From Rhynchopus sp. YZ270_cl-10 (Eukaryota; Euglenozoa; Diplonemea; Diplonemida; Diplonemidae): a stretch of DNA of 64,000 nt. Position 1 is the first letter of the stretch, and every line of letters begins with the position of its first letter. A program made the position numbers and the translations under genes. Where the stretch lies: NCBI GenBank assembly GCA_964035575.1, contig OZ037844.1:1266501-1330500 (forward strand), in the 5' to 3' direction. Shown here piece after piece: positions 20,078-29,678 of this stretch. The notes under the pieces are model-generated. The model saw nothing but the letters and a program-made list of their open reading frames with translations. It searched no databases and was not told the origin of the DNA.

Positions 20078-21766
20078 ATGTCGAAGGACGAGGAACACGC
20101 AGACAGCACACCCGACGAGAAGGCATCAAAGAGAAGAAAGCTTTCAGACTCGGTCTTGGTGGAGGCTGCCAGGAACGGCGACACGACTGCCGTGCGGGTG
20201 GGACTTGAGAAGCTCAGCCCAGACACAGACAGCAAAACGGTTGCCTTCGATGCTGTGCACGAGGCATGCAGAGGGAACCACGATGAATGCCTCGCACTGC
20301 TTCTTCCGTATGTTGAGACAACGCAGATGGGCTTCGGGATGCTGCTGAGTGAGTGCATCCACGCAGACCACACTGCGTGCACGGAGGTCCTCTTGCAGCA
20401 TTGGAAGTCAGTCTGCAGCAACGTTGCGTTTGTCCCACACGGGATAGAGGTAGATAGCGAAGATAAGACACCTTGTCCCTGTCCAGCCATGTGGGCGGAC
20501 CCTGCAGTGTGTCAGGTGCTCATTGATGCAGGGGCAGACATCGAGACAAAGAATGAGAATGGACGTTCACCTCTGCTCAGGGCGAGCGTTTCAGGCAAGA
20601 TCGCAGTTGTGAAGATGTTGGTTGAAGCAGGTGCGGACGTGTGTGTCACAGACAACGAAGGAGACTCATGTCTTACCCTTGCGGCATGGAGTGAACACAC
20701 CGAGACTGTGCGTTATCTTGTGGGTTTGAAGGATGTGGACGTGAATCACGCAGAGAACGACGGCGACACTGCGTTGCACTTCGCAGTGCAGGAAGGACAT
20801 GGCGATGTGGTGCAGGTGCTAATTGATGCAGGTGCAGACCTAGAGGCAAAGAACAAAGATGACGAGCAGGGGCGTTCACCTCTGCTCTTGGCAAGCGTCG
20901 AAGGGCATCTCGATATTGTGAAGATGTTGGTCGAAGCAGGTGCGGGGGTGCGTGTAACAGACAACGAAGGTGACACGTGTCTTATCCTTGCGTCACTCCG
21001 TGGACACACCGAGACTGTGCGCTATCTTGTTGGATTGAAGGAGGTGGAAGTGAATCAGAAGGATAACGATGGCTTCACTGCTCTGCCCCTTGCTGCTTCA
21101 GGAAGTCATGCAGATGTGGTGAAGGTGCTCATTGATGCAGGGGCAGACATCGAGACAAAGGATGAGACGGGACGTTCGCCTCTGCACTGGGCTTGCTGTT
21201 CAGGAGCACTCGCAGTTGTGAAGGTGTTGGTCAAAGCAGGTGCAGACGTGTGTGTCACAAACAACAAAGGAAACACGTGTCTCATGCTTGCGGCACATAA
21301 TGGACACACCGAGACTGTGCGTACTCTTCTGTGCATGCCTGAGGTGGACGTGAATCAGTCGAATACCGGGGGCTGCACTGCACTGGTCGGTACAGTGATG
21401 CTGAAGCACTCAGATGTACTGGAGGTGCTTATTGATGCAGGGGCAGACATTGGGGCAAAGAGTGATAGGATGGTACGTACGCCTCTTCACAGTGCTTGTG
21501 AGGTTGGGGAACGCGATATTGCGAAGATGTTGGTCGAAGCAGGTGCGGATGTGTGTTCCACAGACAACGATGGAAACAGTTGTCTTTCTCTTGCTGCTTA
21601 TTTTGGACACACCGACACTGTGCGTTACCTTTTGGGCTTGAAGGATGTGGATGTGAACCACAGGTGTTTGTCTGGCCACACTGCGTTGCACCATGCGAGA
21701 CAGAAACAACATACAGATGTGGAGCAGGTTCTCCTCGAGCACGGTGGGGAAGTCTTCCCGCAATGA
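20078..21766 (+). CDS. Ankyrin-repeat protein 1 (4 cassettes)
   Basis: 562 aa. An N-terminal module (residues ~1-145) shared by all paralogs has a basic, possibly nuclear-targeting SKRRKLS segment, then LVEAARNGDTTAV, DAVHEACRGNHDECLALLLPY and CTEVLLQHWKSV, which are themselves ankyrin-like. After CPAMWADPAVCQ come four cassettes of about 100 residues, each three ankyrin repeats: VLIDAGADIE, then VEAGADVCVTDNEGD.CL, then GHTETVRYLVGLKDVDVN. Cassette 2 has three extra residues (DDEQ region), unlike the rigid register elsewhere. The C-terminus ends EHGGEVFPQ and differs from the other paralogs. The start is set at MSKDEEH because the conserved leader precedes it, although the frame is open further upstream. 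Role: protein-protein binding scaffold, partner unknown. Confidence 0.9.
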   Translation: MSKDEEHADSTPDEKASKRRKLSDSVLVEAARNGDTTAVRVGLEKLSPDTDSKTVAFDAVHEACRGNHDECLALLLPYVETTQMGFGMLLSECIHADHTACTEVLLQHWKSVCSNVAFVPHGIEVDSEDKTPCPCPAMWADPAVCQVLIDAGADIETKNENGRSPLLRASVSGKIAVVKMLVEAGADVCVTDNEGDSCLTLAAWSEHTETVRYLVGLKDVDVNHAENDGDTALHFAVQEGHGDVVQVLIDAGADLEAKNKDDEQGRSPLLLASVEGHLDIVKMLVEAGAGVRVTDNEGDTCLILASLRGHTETVRYLVGLKEVEVNQKDNDGFTALPLAASGSHADVVKVLIDAGADIETKDETGRSPLHWACCSGALAVVKVLVKAGADVCVTNNKGNTCLMLAAHNGHTETVRTLLCMPEVDVNQSNTGGCTALVGTVMLKHSDVLEVLIDAGADIGAKSDRMVRTPLHSACEVGERDIAKMLVEAGADVCSTDNDGNSCLSLAAYFGHTDTVRYLLGLKDVDVNHRCLSGHTALHHARQKQHTDVEQVLLEHGGEVFPQ

Positions 21767-22169
21767 GACACATTGTGCCTGGTGGTTATCGGCAACTGAA
21801 CGAAACAATCTCAGACAAACTGAGTTCGGGCAGGCCAGTCGATGTGGCAGGCAACTACACTACAACAAATTTATCGAACAAGAGAAAAAAGCCCGAGTCA
21901 CTTACTTCGCACAAGGATTTGCTCCCTTGTGTTCCAATTATACCCGTTTCGTTGACTGACGAGCGGTAGCGGGAGTAGGACATCTCAACGTAGACCGCGA
22001 AATGGAAGTAAGCTGGGCGGAGGGTGGGCGTGGCGTGGATATATTCTGTTGCGACACGTGATTTTTCCAAGTTTTCAAAAAAGAAGAGAAAAAAAAAAGA
22101 CAGACCAGAGTTTCCTAGTTATCACATCTGCCACTCTCTAAGGATGAGCTCTGCTATCTGTATACGCGT
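21767..22169. repeat. Spacer with a split dispersed repeat
   Basis: 21846-21897 and 22084-22165 match the two halves of 10044-10164 (acaacaaatttatcg; gaccagagtttcctagttat; aaggatgagctctgctat). About 186 bp of extra sequence separate the halves here, and part of it (21945-22020) resembles 2661-2745. No gene. Confidence 0.6.
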
Positions 22170-22241
22170 AGTGTCCTTCCCCACCTCACAACCCCCGTAA
22201 AAAGGAAAACCACAACACACATTAACGAGAAGTTCAAAACC
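22170..22241 (+). promoter_or_regulatory. Conserved leader of ankyrin gene 2
   Basis: Nearly identical to the leader of gene 1 and of the fragment at 1.2 kb. It is fused directly to the end of the dispersed repeat, which marks the left limit of the duplicated gene unit. Confidence 0.6.
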
Positions 22242-25200
22242 ATGTCGAAGGAGCAACACGCAGACAGCGAAGAGAACCCACCGAAGAGAAGGCAGCTTTC
22301 AGACTCGGTCTTGGTGGAGGCTGTGAGGAACGGCGACACGACTGCCGTGCGGGTGGGACTTGAGAAGCTCAACCCAGACACAGACACAGACAGCAAAACG
22401 GTTGCCTTCGATGCTGTGCACGAGGCATGCAGAGGGAACCACGATGAATGCCTCGCACTGCTTCTTCCGTATGTTGAGACAACGCAGATGGGCTTTGGGA
22501 TCCTGCTGAGTGAGTGCGTCCACGCAGACCACACTGCGTGCACGGAGGTCCTCTTGCAGCATTGGAAGTCAGTCTGCAGCAACGTTGCGTTTGTCCCACA
22601 CGGGCAGGAGGCAGACAACGAAGATAAGACACCTCGTCCCTGTCCAGCCATGTGGGCGGACCCTGCAGTGTGTCAGGTGCTCATTGATGCAGGGGCAGAC
22701 ATCGAGACAAAGGATGAGGATGGACGTTCACCTCTTCTCAGGGCGAGCATTTCAGGCAAGTCCGCAGCTGTGAAGATGTTGGTCGAAGCAGGTGCAGACG
22801 TGTGTGTCACAGACAAGCAAGGAGATACGTGTCTTACCCTTGCGTCTTGTTTTGGACAAACTGAAAATGTGCGCTATCTTGTGGGTTTGAAGGAGGTGGA
22901 TGTGAATCACACAAGCGAGGACGGCTACACTGTGTTGCACTGTGCAGGTGAAAACAACTACCCTGTAGTGTGTCAGGTGCTCATTGATGCAGGGGCAGAC
23001 ATCGAGACAAAGGAAAACAAGGGACGTCCACCTCTTCACAAGGCTAGCAGTTCAGGAGCACTCAATGTTGTGAAGGTGTTGGTCGAAGCAGGTGCAGACG
23101 TGTGTGTCACAGATAACACCGGACGCACGTGTCTTATCTTTGCGGCAATGTTTGGACACACCGAGACTGTGCGCTATCTTGTGGGTTTGAAGGATGTGGA
23201 CGTGAATTACTCAGGTTATGAATGCTGCAGTGCTTTGAGCCATGCAGTTGTGGGAAACCACGCAGACGTGGTGCAGGTGCTCATTGATGCAGGTGCCGAC
23301 ATTGAGACACAGGAAAAGAAGGGACGTTCGCCTCTTCACAAGGCTAGCAGTTCAGGAGCACTCAATGTTGTGAAGGTGTTGGTCGAAGCAGGTGCAGACG
23401 TGTGTGTCACAGATAACCTGGGACGAACATGTGTTGCCCTTGCGTCTCATTTGGGACACACCGAGACTGTGCGTTACCTTGCGGGTTTGAAGGAGGTGGA
23501 CTTGGAGCACGCTGATAGCACGGGACGCACTGCGTTGAGCCATGCAGTTGTTGCAAACCACGCAGACGTGGTGGAGGTGCTCATTGCTGCAGGGGCAGAT
23601 ATTGAGACAAGAGACAATCACGACCGTACGCCGCTCCTGGTGGCGAGCCAGTGTGGGAATCTCCGAGTTGTGGAGGTGTTCGCCAAAGCAGGTGCAGACG
23701 TGTGTGTCACAGATAACAAAAGACGCACGTGTCTTACCCTTGCGGCTGCCAGTGGACACACCGAGACTGTGCGCTATCTTACGGGCTTGGAGGATGTGGG
23801 CGTAAATCACTCAGGTGATGAAGGCTGCACTGCGTTGCACTGGGCAAGTAAAAAAAGCTATCCTGAAGTAGTTCAGGTGCTCATTGATGCAGGGGCCGAT
23901 ATTGAGGCTAAGGAAGAGAAGGGACGTTCGCCTCTTCACAAGGCTTGCATGTCGGGGCATCTCGATATTGTGAAGCTGTTAGTCAGATCAGGTGCGGGAG
24001 TGCGTGCCACAGACAACAAAGGAGTCACGTGCCTTATCGGTGCGTCATATTTGGGACACACCGAGACTGTGCGCTACCTTGTGGGTTTGAAGGATGTGGA
24101 CATAAATCACGTTGATAGCACAGGCTGTACTGCGTTGAGACATGCAGCTGTGCGAAACCACGCAGATGCGGTGCAGGTGCTCATTGATGCAGGGGCAGAC
24201 ATCGAGGTGAAGGATGAGGAGGGACGTTCACCTCTGCTCGTATCGAACTGTTTGGGCCACCTCGATATTGCGATAATGTTAGTCAAAGCAGGTGCGGACG
24301 TGTGTGTCACAGACAACAAAGGACGCACGTGTCTTACCCTTGCGTCTTATTATGGACACACCGAGACTGTGCACTACCTTGTGGGTTTGAAGGAGGTGGA
24401 CGTGAATCACTCAGGTGATGAAGGCTTCACTGCGTTGCACTGGGCAGGTCAAAAAAACCATCCTGAAGTAGTTCAGGTGCTCATTGATGCAGGGGCAGAC
24501 TTCGAGGCTAAGGAAGAGGAGGGACGTTCGCCTCTTCACAAGGCTTGCAATTCAGGGCATCTCGATATTGTGAAGCTGTTAGTCAGATCAGGTGCGGGAG
24601 TGCGTGCCACAGACAACAAAGGAGTCACATGTCTTATCGGTGCGTCATATTTGGGACACACCGAGACTGTGCGTTACCTTGTGGGTTTGAAGGAGGTGGA
24701 CATAAATCACGTTGATAGCACAGGCTGTACTGCGTTGAGACATGCAGCTGTGCGAAACCACGCAGATGCGGTGGAGGTGCTCATTGATGCAGGGGCAGAC
24801 ATCGAGGTGAAGGATGAGGAGGGACGTTCACCTCTGCTCGTATCGAACTGTTTGGGCCACCTCGATATTGCGATAATGTTAGTCAAAGCAGGTGCGGACG
24901 TGTGTGTCACAGACAACAAAGGACGCACGTGTTTTGCCCTTGCGTCTTATTATGGACATACCGAGACTGTGCGTTACCTTGCGGGTTTGAAGGAGGTGGA
25001 CTTGGAGCACGCTGATAGCACGGGACGCACTGCGTTGAGCCATGCAGTTGTTGCAAACCACGCAGACGTGGTGGAGGTGCTCATTGATGCAGGGGCAGAT
25101 ATTGAGACAAGAGGCAACCACGACCGTACGCCGCTCCTGGTGGCGAGCCAGTGTGGGAATCTCCAAGTTGTGAAGGTGTTGGTCAAAGCAGGTGCGGATG

Positions 25201-25715
25201 TGTGTGTCACACACGACAATGGAGACACATGTCTTGCCGTTGCTGCTGCCAATGGACACTCCGAGACTGTGCGTACTCTTCTGTGCTTGCCTGAGGTGGA
25301 TGTGAATCATTCAAATAACAGGGGCTTCACTTCACTGCACCGCGCAGTGTTAAAGAAGCACTCTGATGTGGTGCAGCTGCTCATTGATGCAGGGGCAGAC
25401 ATTGAGGTGAAGCGAGACAGAATTTCACCTCTTCGTTGTGCTTGTGACGTTGGGGAACTCGACATTGTGAAGATGTTGGTCGAAGCAGGTGTGGACGTGT
25501 GTGAGGTAGACAACAAAGGAAACACGTGTCTTATCATTGCGGCCCATTTTGGACACACCGAGACTGTGCGCTATCTTGTGGGATTACCGGAGGTGGATGT
25601 GAACCACAGAAATGTTTCTGGCCTGACTGCGTTGCAGCATGCGAGCCACAAACAACATGCAGATGTGGTGCAGATTCTCTTCTGTGCTTCAGGCAAAGAT
25701 ATTTTCCCTTTTTGA
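22242..25715 (+). CDS. Ankyrin-repeat protein 2 (10 cassettes, largest paralog)
   Basis: 1157 aa. The same N-terminal module as gene 1 (here PKRRQLS) is followed by ten cassettes of exactly 300 bp: the phrase tcattgatgcaggggcagac or a close variant starts at 22681, 22981, 23281 and so on every 300 bp to 25381. Each cassette encodes three ankyrin repeats. Cassette flavours differ just after VLIDAGADIE (TKDEDG, TKENKG, TQEKKG, TRDNHD, AKEEKG, VKDEEG) and in the second and third repeats. Cassettes at about 23880-24480 and 24480-25080 are near-identical, a 600-bp internal duplication. The last cassette lacks one codon. The C-terminus is QILFCASGKDIFPF, shared with gene 3. Intronless. Likely an intracellular binding scaffold; the partner cannot be read from sequence. 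Confidence 0.92.
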   Translation: MSKEQHADSEENPPKRRQLSDSVLVEAVRNGDTTAVRVGLEKLNPDTDTDSKTVAFDAVHEACRGNHDECLALLLPYVETTQMGFGILLSECVHADHTACTEVLLQHWKSVCSNVAFVPHGQEADNEDKTPRPCPAMWADPAVCQVLIDAGADIETKDEDGRSPLLRASISGKSAAVKMLVEAGADVCVTDKQGDTCLTLASCFGQTENVRYLVGLKEVDVNHTSEDGYTVLHCAGENNYPVVCQVLIDAGADIETKENKGRPPLHKASSSGALNVVKVLVEAGADVCVTDNTGRTCLIFAAMFGHTETVRYLVGLKDVDVNYSGYECCSALSHAVVGNHADVVQVLIDAGADIETQEKKGRSPLHKASSSGALNVVKVLVEAGADVCVTDNLGRTCVALASHLGHTETVRYLAGLKEVDLEHADSTGRTALSHAVVANHADVVEVLIAAGADIETRDNHDRTPLLVASQCGNLRVVEVFAKAGADVCVTDNKRRTCLTLAAASGHTETVRYLTGLEDVGVNHSGDEGCTALHWASKKSYPEVVQVLIDAGADIEAKEEKGRSPLHKACMSGHLDIVKLLVRSGAGVRATDNKGVTCLIGASYLGHTETVRYLVGLKDVDINHVDSTGCTALRHAAVRNHADAVQVLIDAGADIEVKDEEGRSPLLVSNCLGHLDIAIMLVKAGADVCVTDNKGRTCLTLASYYGHTETVHYLVGLKEVDVNHSGDEGFTALHWAGQKNHPEVVQVLIDAGADFEAKEEEGRSPLHKACNSGHLDIVKLLVRSGAGVRATDNKGVTCLIGASYLGHTETVRYLVGLKEVDINHVDSTGCTALRHAAVRNHADAVEVLIDAGADIEVKDEEGRSPLLVSNCLGHLDIAIMLVKAGADVCVTDNKGRTCFALASYYGHTETVRYLAGLKEVDLEHADSTGRTALSHAVVANHADVVEVLIDAGADIETRGNHDRTPLLVASQCGNLQVVKVLVKAGADVCVTHDNGDTCLAVAAANGHSETVRTLLCLPEVDVNHSNNRGFTSLHRAVLKKHSDVVQLLIDAGADIEVKRDRISPLRCACDVGELDIVKMLVEAGVDVCEVDNKGNTCLIIAAHFGHTETVRYLVGLPEVDVNHRNVSGLTALQHASHKQHADVVQILFCASGKDIFPF

Positions 25716-26718
25716 TGTCCATTTGATCTGGGCTGTTTGGGGAGTGTGTTCTAAGTTTTATTTGTAAAAATATGGGTTTATCAGACCCGTGTTACAGCCC
25801 TTGCACCCCTCTTTAAAAATCCCTAAACGTGATCTGGGGATCGGGGATTTTACCCCGAATATTTACAGCTACCCTTGTTCCCCATATGCACAGCACACCC
25901 CGTTTTTTTCTTCTTCATCTTTTTTTCTCTTTCAATTCACAAAAAGGAAAAGTAGTGGAGTGCGGTTTCAATGTTACGCACGTCACTGGACTACTCGATC
26001 CCTTATCCAGTCTGTTAGCTAACTTTGTTCTGTGTACGAGGGATATTCAGTACTGTGTCTCGAACAGTCAGACAACGTGATGTGTTCTACGGCACACCGG
26101 ATGCACTTCTGTATGCAAGAAGCACGCTCCAGGATGCCTCGAATAGCATCACGTCTACGTACACGTGCACGAAAAGGAAACAAAAAAAACAAACGTAACC
26201 TATTACAACCCTTGACCTTTCAGTGCGTACGGCATAGTTAGCGCACCACCTAAACAAAGATGAACAGGGGTATAGTTCTTGGGTGGGTTTCTTTTTCACA
26301 TACATACGAACTGCGCAAATGATTGCCCTTAGGGTCCCCTGCTATGCTCCCATGGTAACTCCGTTCTCTCACGGTACGGAACACGAACGTCCCACCCTTA
26401 GCATGAGCACGACCGAGCTGCGTTTGAGTATTGCAACTCTCTCCTTCTCGATATGCTGTGATGACGTGCACTCCGTTCGACATTCCTTATGTGTGACGAT
26501 ACAGCCGCGAGCATCCCAACACACCAGGGAGATTCGACTCAGGTCAGCAGATTCCCACCACCACCCTCAGGAGGGGGACTTCCACACCCGTTTCGACTGT
26601 GACTGTGCTTGTCAGGGGTGGGAAGGCAGTTCAGGGACACCCACCACTCACCTCACAACCTCCACAAAAAGAAACAGCATAAAAGACACAACATTGAATA
26701 TCAACATCTTCACAAACC
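25716..26718 (+). repeat. Intergenic unit, copy 1, with leader of ankyrin gene 3
   Basis: Nearly identical to 28678-29678, with a handful of substitutions and small indels. With the C-terminal part of the gene to the left it forms a ~2.96-kb tandem duplication unit. It contains a segment (26099-26155, gatgcacttctgtatgcaag) also found at 29061, 32242 and 52391. The last ~80 bp (cacctcacaacctcca, then acattgaatatcaacatc) are the leader of genes 3 and 4, a type different from genes 1 and 2. Open frames here look incidental. Confidence 0.8.
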
Positions 26719-28677
26719 ATGTCGAAGGAGCAACACGCAGACAGCACACCTGGCGAGAAGGCAAAGAGAAGAAAGCTTTCTGCAGACTCGGTCTTGGTGG
26801 AGGCTGCCAGGAACGGCGACACGACTGCCGTGCGAGCAGGACTTGAGAAGCTCAGCCCAGACACAGACAGCAAAACGGTTGCCTTCGATGCTGTGCACGA
26901 GGCATGCAGAGGGAACCACGATGAATGCCTCGCACTGCTTCTTCCGTATGTTGAGACAACGCAGATGGGCTTCGGGATGCTGCTGAGTGAGTGCATCCAC
27001 GCAGACCACACTGCGTGCACGGAGGTCCTCTTGCAGCATTGGAAGTCAGTCTGCAGCAACGTTGCGTTTGTCCCACACGGGTGCAACATGAAACCTCGTG
27101 CCTGTCCAGCCATGTGGGCGGACCCTGCAGTGTGTCAGGTGCTCATTGATGCAGGGGCAGACATCGAGACAAAGGATGAGGATGGACGTTCACCTCTTCT
27201 CAGGGCGAGCGTTTCAGGCAAGATCGCAGTTGTGAAGATGTTGGTTGAAGCAGGTGCAGACGTGTGTGTCACAGACAAGCAAGGAGACACATGTCTTGCC
27301 CTTGCGTCTTGTTTTGGACACACCGAGACTGTGCGCTATCTTGTGGGTTTGAAGGATGTGGACGTGAATCACGCATGCGATGAAGGCTACACTGCATTGC
27401 ACTGTGCAGGTCAAAAAAACCACCCTGTAGTGTGTCAGGTGCTCATTGATGCAGGGGCAGATATTGAGGCAAAGGAAGAGAAGGGACGTTCACCTCTTCA
27501 CAATGCTGGCCTGTCAGGAGCACTCTATGTTGTGAAGGTGTTGGTCGAAGCAGGTGCGGACGTGTGTGTCACAGACAACAAAGGTGACACATGTCTGATA
27601 CTTGCGTCATATTTGGGACACACCGAGACTGTGCGTTACCTTGTGGGCTTGAAGGGGGTGGACATGAAGCACGTTGATAGCATAGGCTGTACTGCATTGA
27701 GCCATGCAGTTGTGCGAAACCACCCGGACGTGGTGCAGGTGCTCATTGATGCAGGGGCTGATATTGAGACAAGAGGCAACCACGACCGTACGCCGCTCGT
27801 GGTGGCGAGCCAGTGTGGGAATCTCCGAGTTGTGAAGATGTTGGTCAAAGCAGGTGCGGGTGTGTGTGTCACTGACAACCAGGGACGCATGTGTCTTACC
27901 CTTGCGGCTGCCAGTGGACGCACCGAGACTGTGCGCCATCTTGCGGGTTTGAAGGAGGTGGACGTGAATCACGTTGATAGCACAGGCTGCACTGCATTGA
28001 GACATGCAGCTGCGGGAAACCACGCAGATGTGTTAGAGGTGCTCATTGATGCAGGGGCAGATATTGAGACAAGAGACAACCACGACCGTACCCCGCTCCT
28101 GGTGGCGAGCCAGTGTGGGAATCTCCGAGTTGTGAAGATGTTGGTCAAAGCAGGTGCAGACGTGTGTGTCACCGACAACGAAGGAGACACATGTCTTACC
28201 CTTGCGGCTGCCAGTGGACACACCGAGACTGTGCGTACTCTTCTGTGCTTGCCTGAGGTGGATGTGAATCATGCAAAGTACAACGGCTTGACTTCACTGC
28301 ACCTCGCAGTGTTAAAGAAGCACTCTGCTGTGGTGCAGCTGCTCATTGATGCAGGGGCAGACATTGAGGTGAACCGAAACAGACTTACACCTCTTCGCTG
28401 TGCTTGTGACGTTGGGGAACTCGACATTGTACAGATGTTGGTCGAAGCAGGTGTGGACGTGTGTGAGGTAGACAACAAAGGAAACACGTGTCTTATCATT
28501 GCGGCCCATTTTGGACACACCGAGACTGTGCGCTATCTTGTGGGATTACCGGAGGTGGATGTGAACCACAGAAATGTTTCTGGCCTGACTGCGTTGCAGC
28601 ATGCGAGCCACAAACAACATGCAGATGTGGTGCAGATTCTCTTCTGTGCTTCAGGCAAAGATATTTTCCCTTTTTGA
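26719..28677 (+). CDS. Ankyrin-repeat protein 3 (5 cassettes)
   Basis: 652 aa. N-terminal module with AKRRKLS, then five 300-bp cassettes in exact register and the C-terminus QILFCASGKDIFPF. The final ~90 residues are the same as in gene 2, showing that the 3' ends were duplicated or homogenised together with the following spacer. Two adjacent TR.NHDRTPL-type cassettes (about residues 350-550) are close copies. The 5' leader is of the gene 3/4 type. Same inferred role as the other paralogs. Confidence 0.92.
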   Translation: MSKEQHADSTPGEKAKRRKLSADSVLVEAARNGDTTAVRAGLEKLSPDTDSKTVAFDAVHEACRGNHDECLALLLPYVETTQMGFGMLLSECIHADHTACTEVLLQHWKSVCSNVAFVPHGCNMKPRACPAMWADPAVCQVLIDAGADIETKDEDGRSPLLRASVSGKIAVVKMLVEAGADVCVTDKQGDTCLALASCFGHTETVRYLVGLKDVDVNHACDEGYTALHCAGQKNHPVVCQVLIDAGADIEAKEEKGRSPLHNAGLSGALYVVKVLVEAGADVCVTDNKGDTCLILASYLGHTETVRYLVGLKGVDMKHVDSIGCTALSHAVVRNHPDVVQVLIDAGADIETRGNHDRTPLVVASQCGNLRVVKMLVKAGAGVCVTDNQGRMCLTLAAASGRTETVRHLAGLKEVDVNHVDSTGCTALRHAAAGNHADVLEVLIDAGADIETRDNHDRTPLLVASQCGNLRVVKMLVKAGADVCVTDNEGDTCLTLAAASGHTETVRTLLCLPEVDVNHAKYNGLTSLHLAVLKKHSAVVQLLIDAGADIEVNRNRLTPLRCACDVGELDIVQMLVEAGVDVCEVDNKGNTCLIIAAHFGHTETVRYLVGLPEVDVNHRNVSGLTALQHASHKQHADVVQILFCASGKDIFPF

Positions 28678-29678
28678 TGTCCATTTGATCTGGGCTGTTT
28701 GGGGAGTGTGTTCTAAGTTTTATTTGTAAAAATATGGGTTTATCAGACCCGTGTTACAGCCCTTGCACCCCTCTTTAAAAACCCCTAAACGTGATCTGGG
28801 GATCGGGGATTTTACCCCGAATATTTACAGCTACCCTTGTTCCCCATATGCACAGCACACCCCGTTTTTTTCTTCTTCATCTTTTTTTCTCTTTCAATTC
28901 ACAAAAAGGAAAAGTAGTGGAGTGCGGTTTCAATGTTACGCACGTCACTGGACTACTCGATCCCTTATCCCAGTCTGTTAGCTAACTTTGTTCTGTGTAC
29001 GAGGGATATTCAGTACTGTGTCTCAACAGTCAGACAACGTGATGTGTTCTACGGCACACCGGATGCACTTCTGTTTGCAAGAAGCACGCTCCAGGATGCC
29101 TCGAATAGCATCACGTCTACGTACACGTGGGCGAAAGGAAACAAAAAAAAACAAACGTAACCTATTACAACCCTTGACCTTTCAGTGCGTACGACATAGT
29201 TAGCGTACCACAAAAGATGAACAGGGGTGTAGTTCTTGGCTGGGTTTCTTTTTCACATACATACGAACTGCGCAAATGATTGCCCTTAGGGTCCCCTGCT
29301 ATGCTCCCATGGTAACTCCGTTCTCTCACGGTACGGAACACGAACGTCCCACCCTTAGCATGAGCACGACCGAGCTGCGTTTGAGTATTGCAACTCTCTC
29401 CTTCTCGATATGCTGTGATGACGTGCACTCCGTTCGACATTCCTTATGTGTGACGATACAGCCGCGAGCATCCCAACACACCAGGGAGATTCGACTCAGG
29501 TCAGCAGATTCCCACCACCACCCTCAGGAGGGAGACTTCCACACCACCCGTTTCGACTGTGGCTGTGCTTGTCAGGGGTGGGAAGGCAGTTCAGGGACAC
29601 CCACCACTCACCTCACAACCTCCAGAAAAAGAAATAGCATAAAAGACACAACATTGAATATCAACATCTTCACAAACC
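28678..29678 (+). repeat. Intergenic unit, copy 2, with leader of ankyrin gene 4
   Basis: Second copy of 25716-26718 and very similar along its whole length, including the gatgcacttctg segment (29061-29117) and the leader before the ATG. No independent gene is supported. Confidence 0.8.

Noticed and set aside
22681-25381. Regular 300-bp periodicity considered as a CRISPR or satellite array
   Set aside because: The repeats are in-frame ankyrin-coding cassettes with no spacer-repeat alternation.
26283-26846. 187-codon frame upstream of ankyrin gene 3 and its counterpart at 29276-29713
   Set aside because: Overlaps the leader and the start of the ankyrin gene in another frame; it is duplicated only because the spacer is duplicated.
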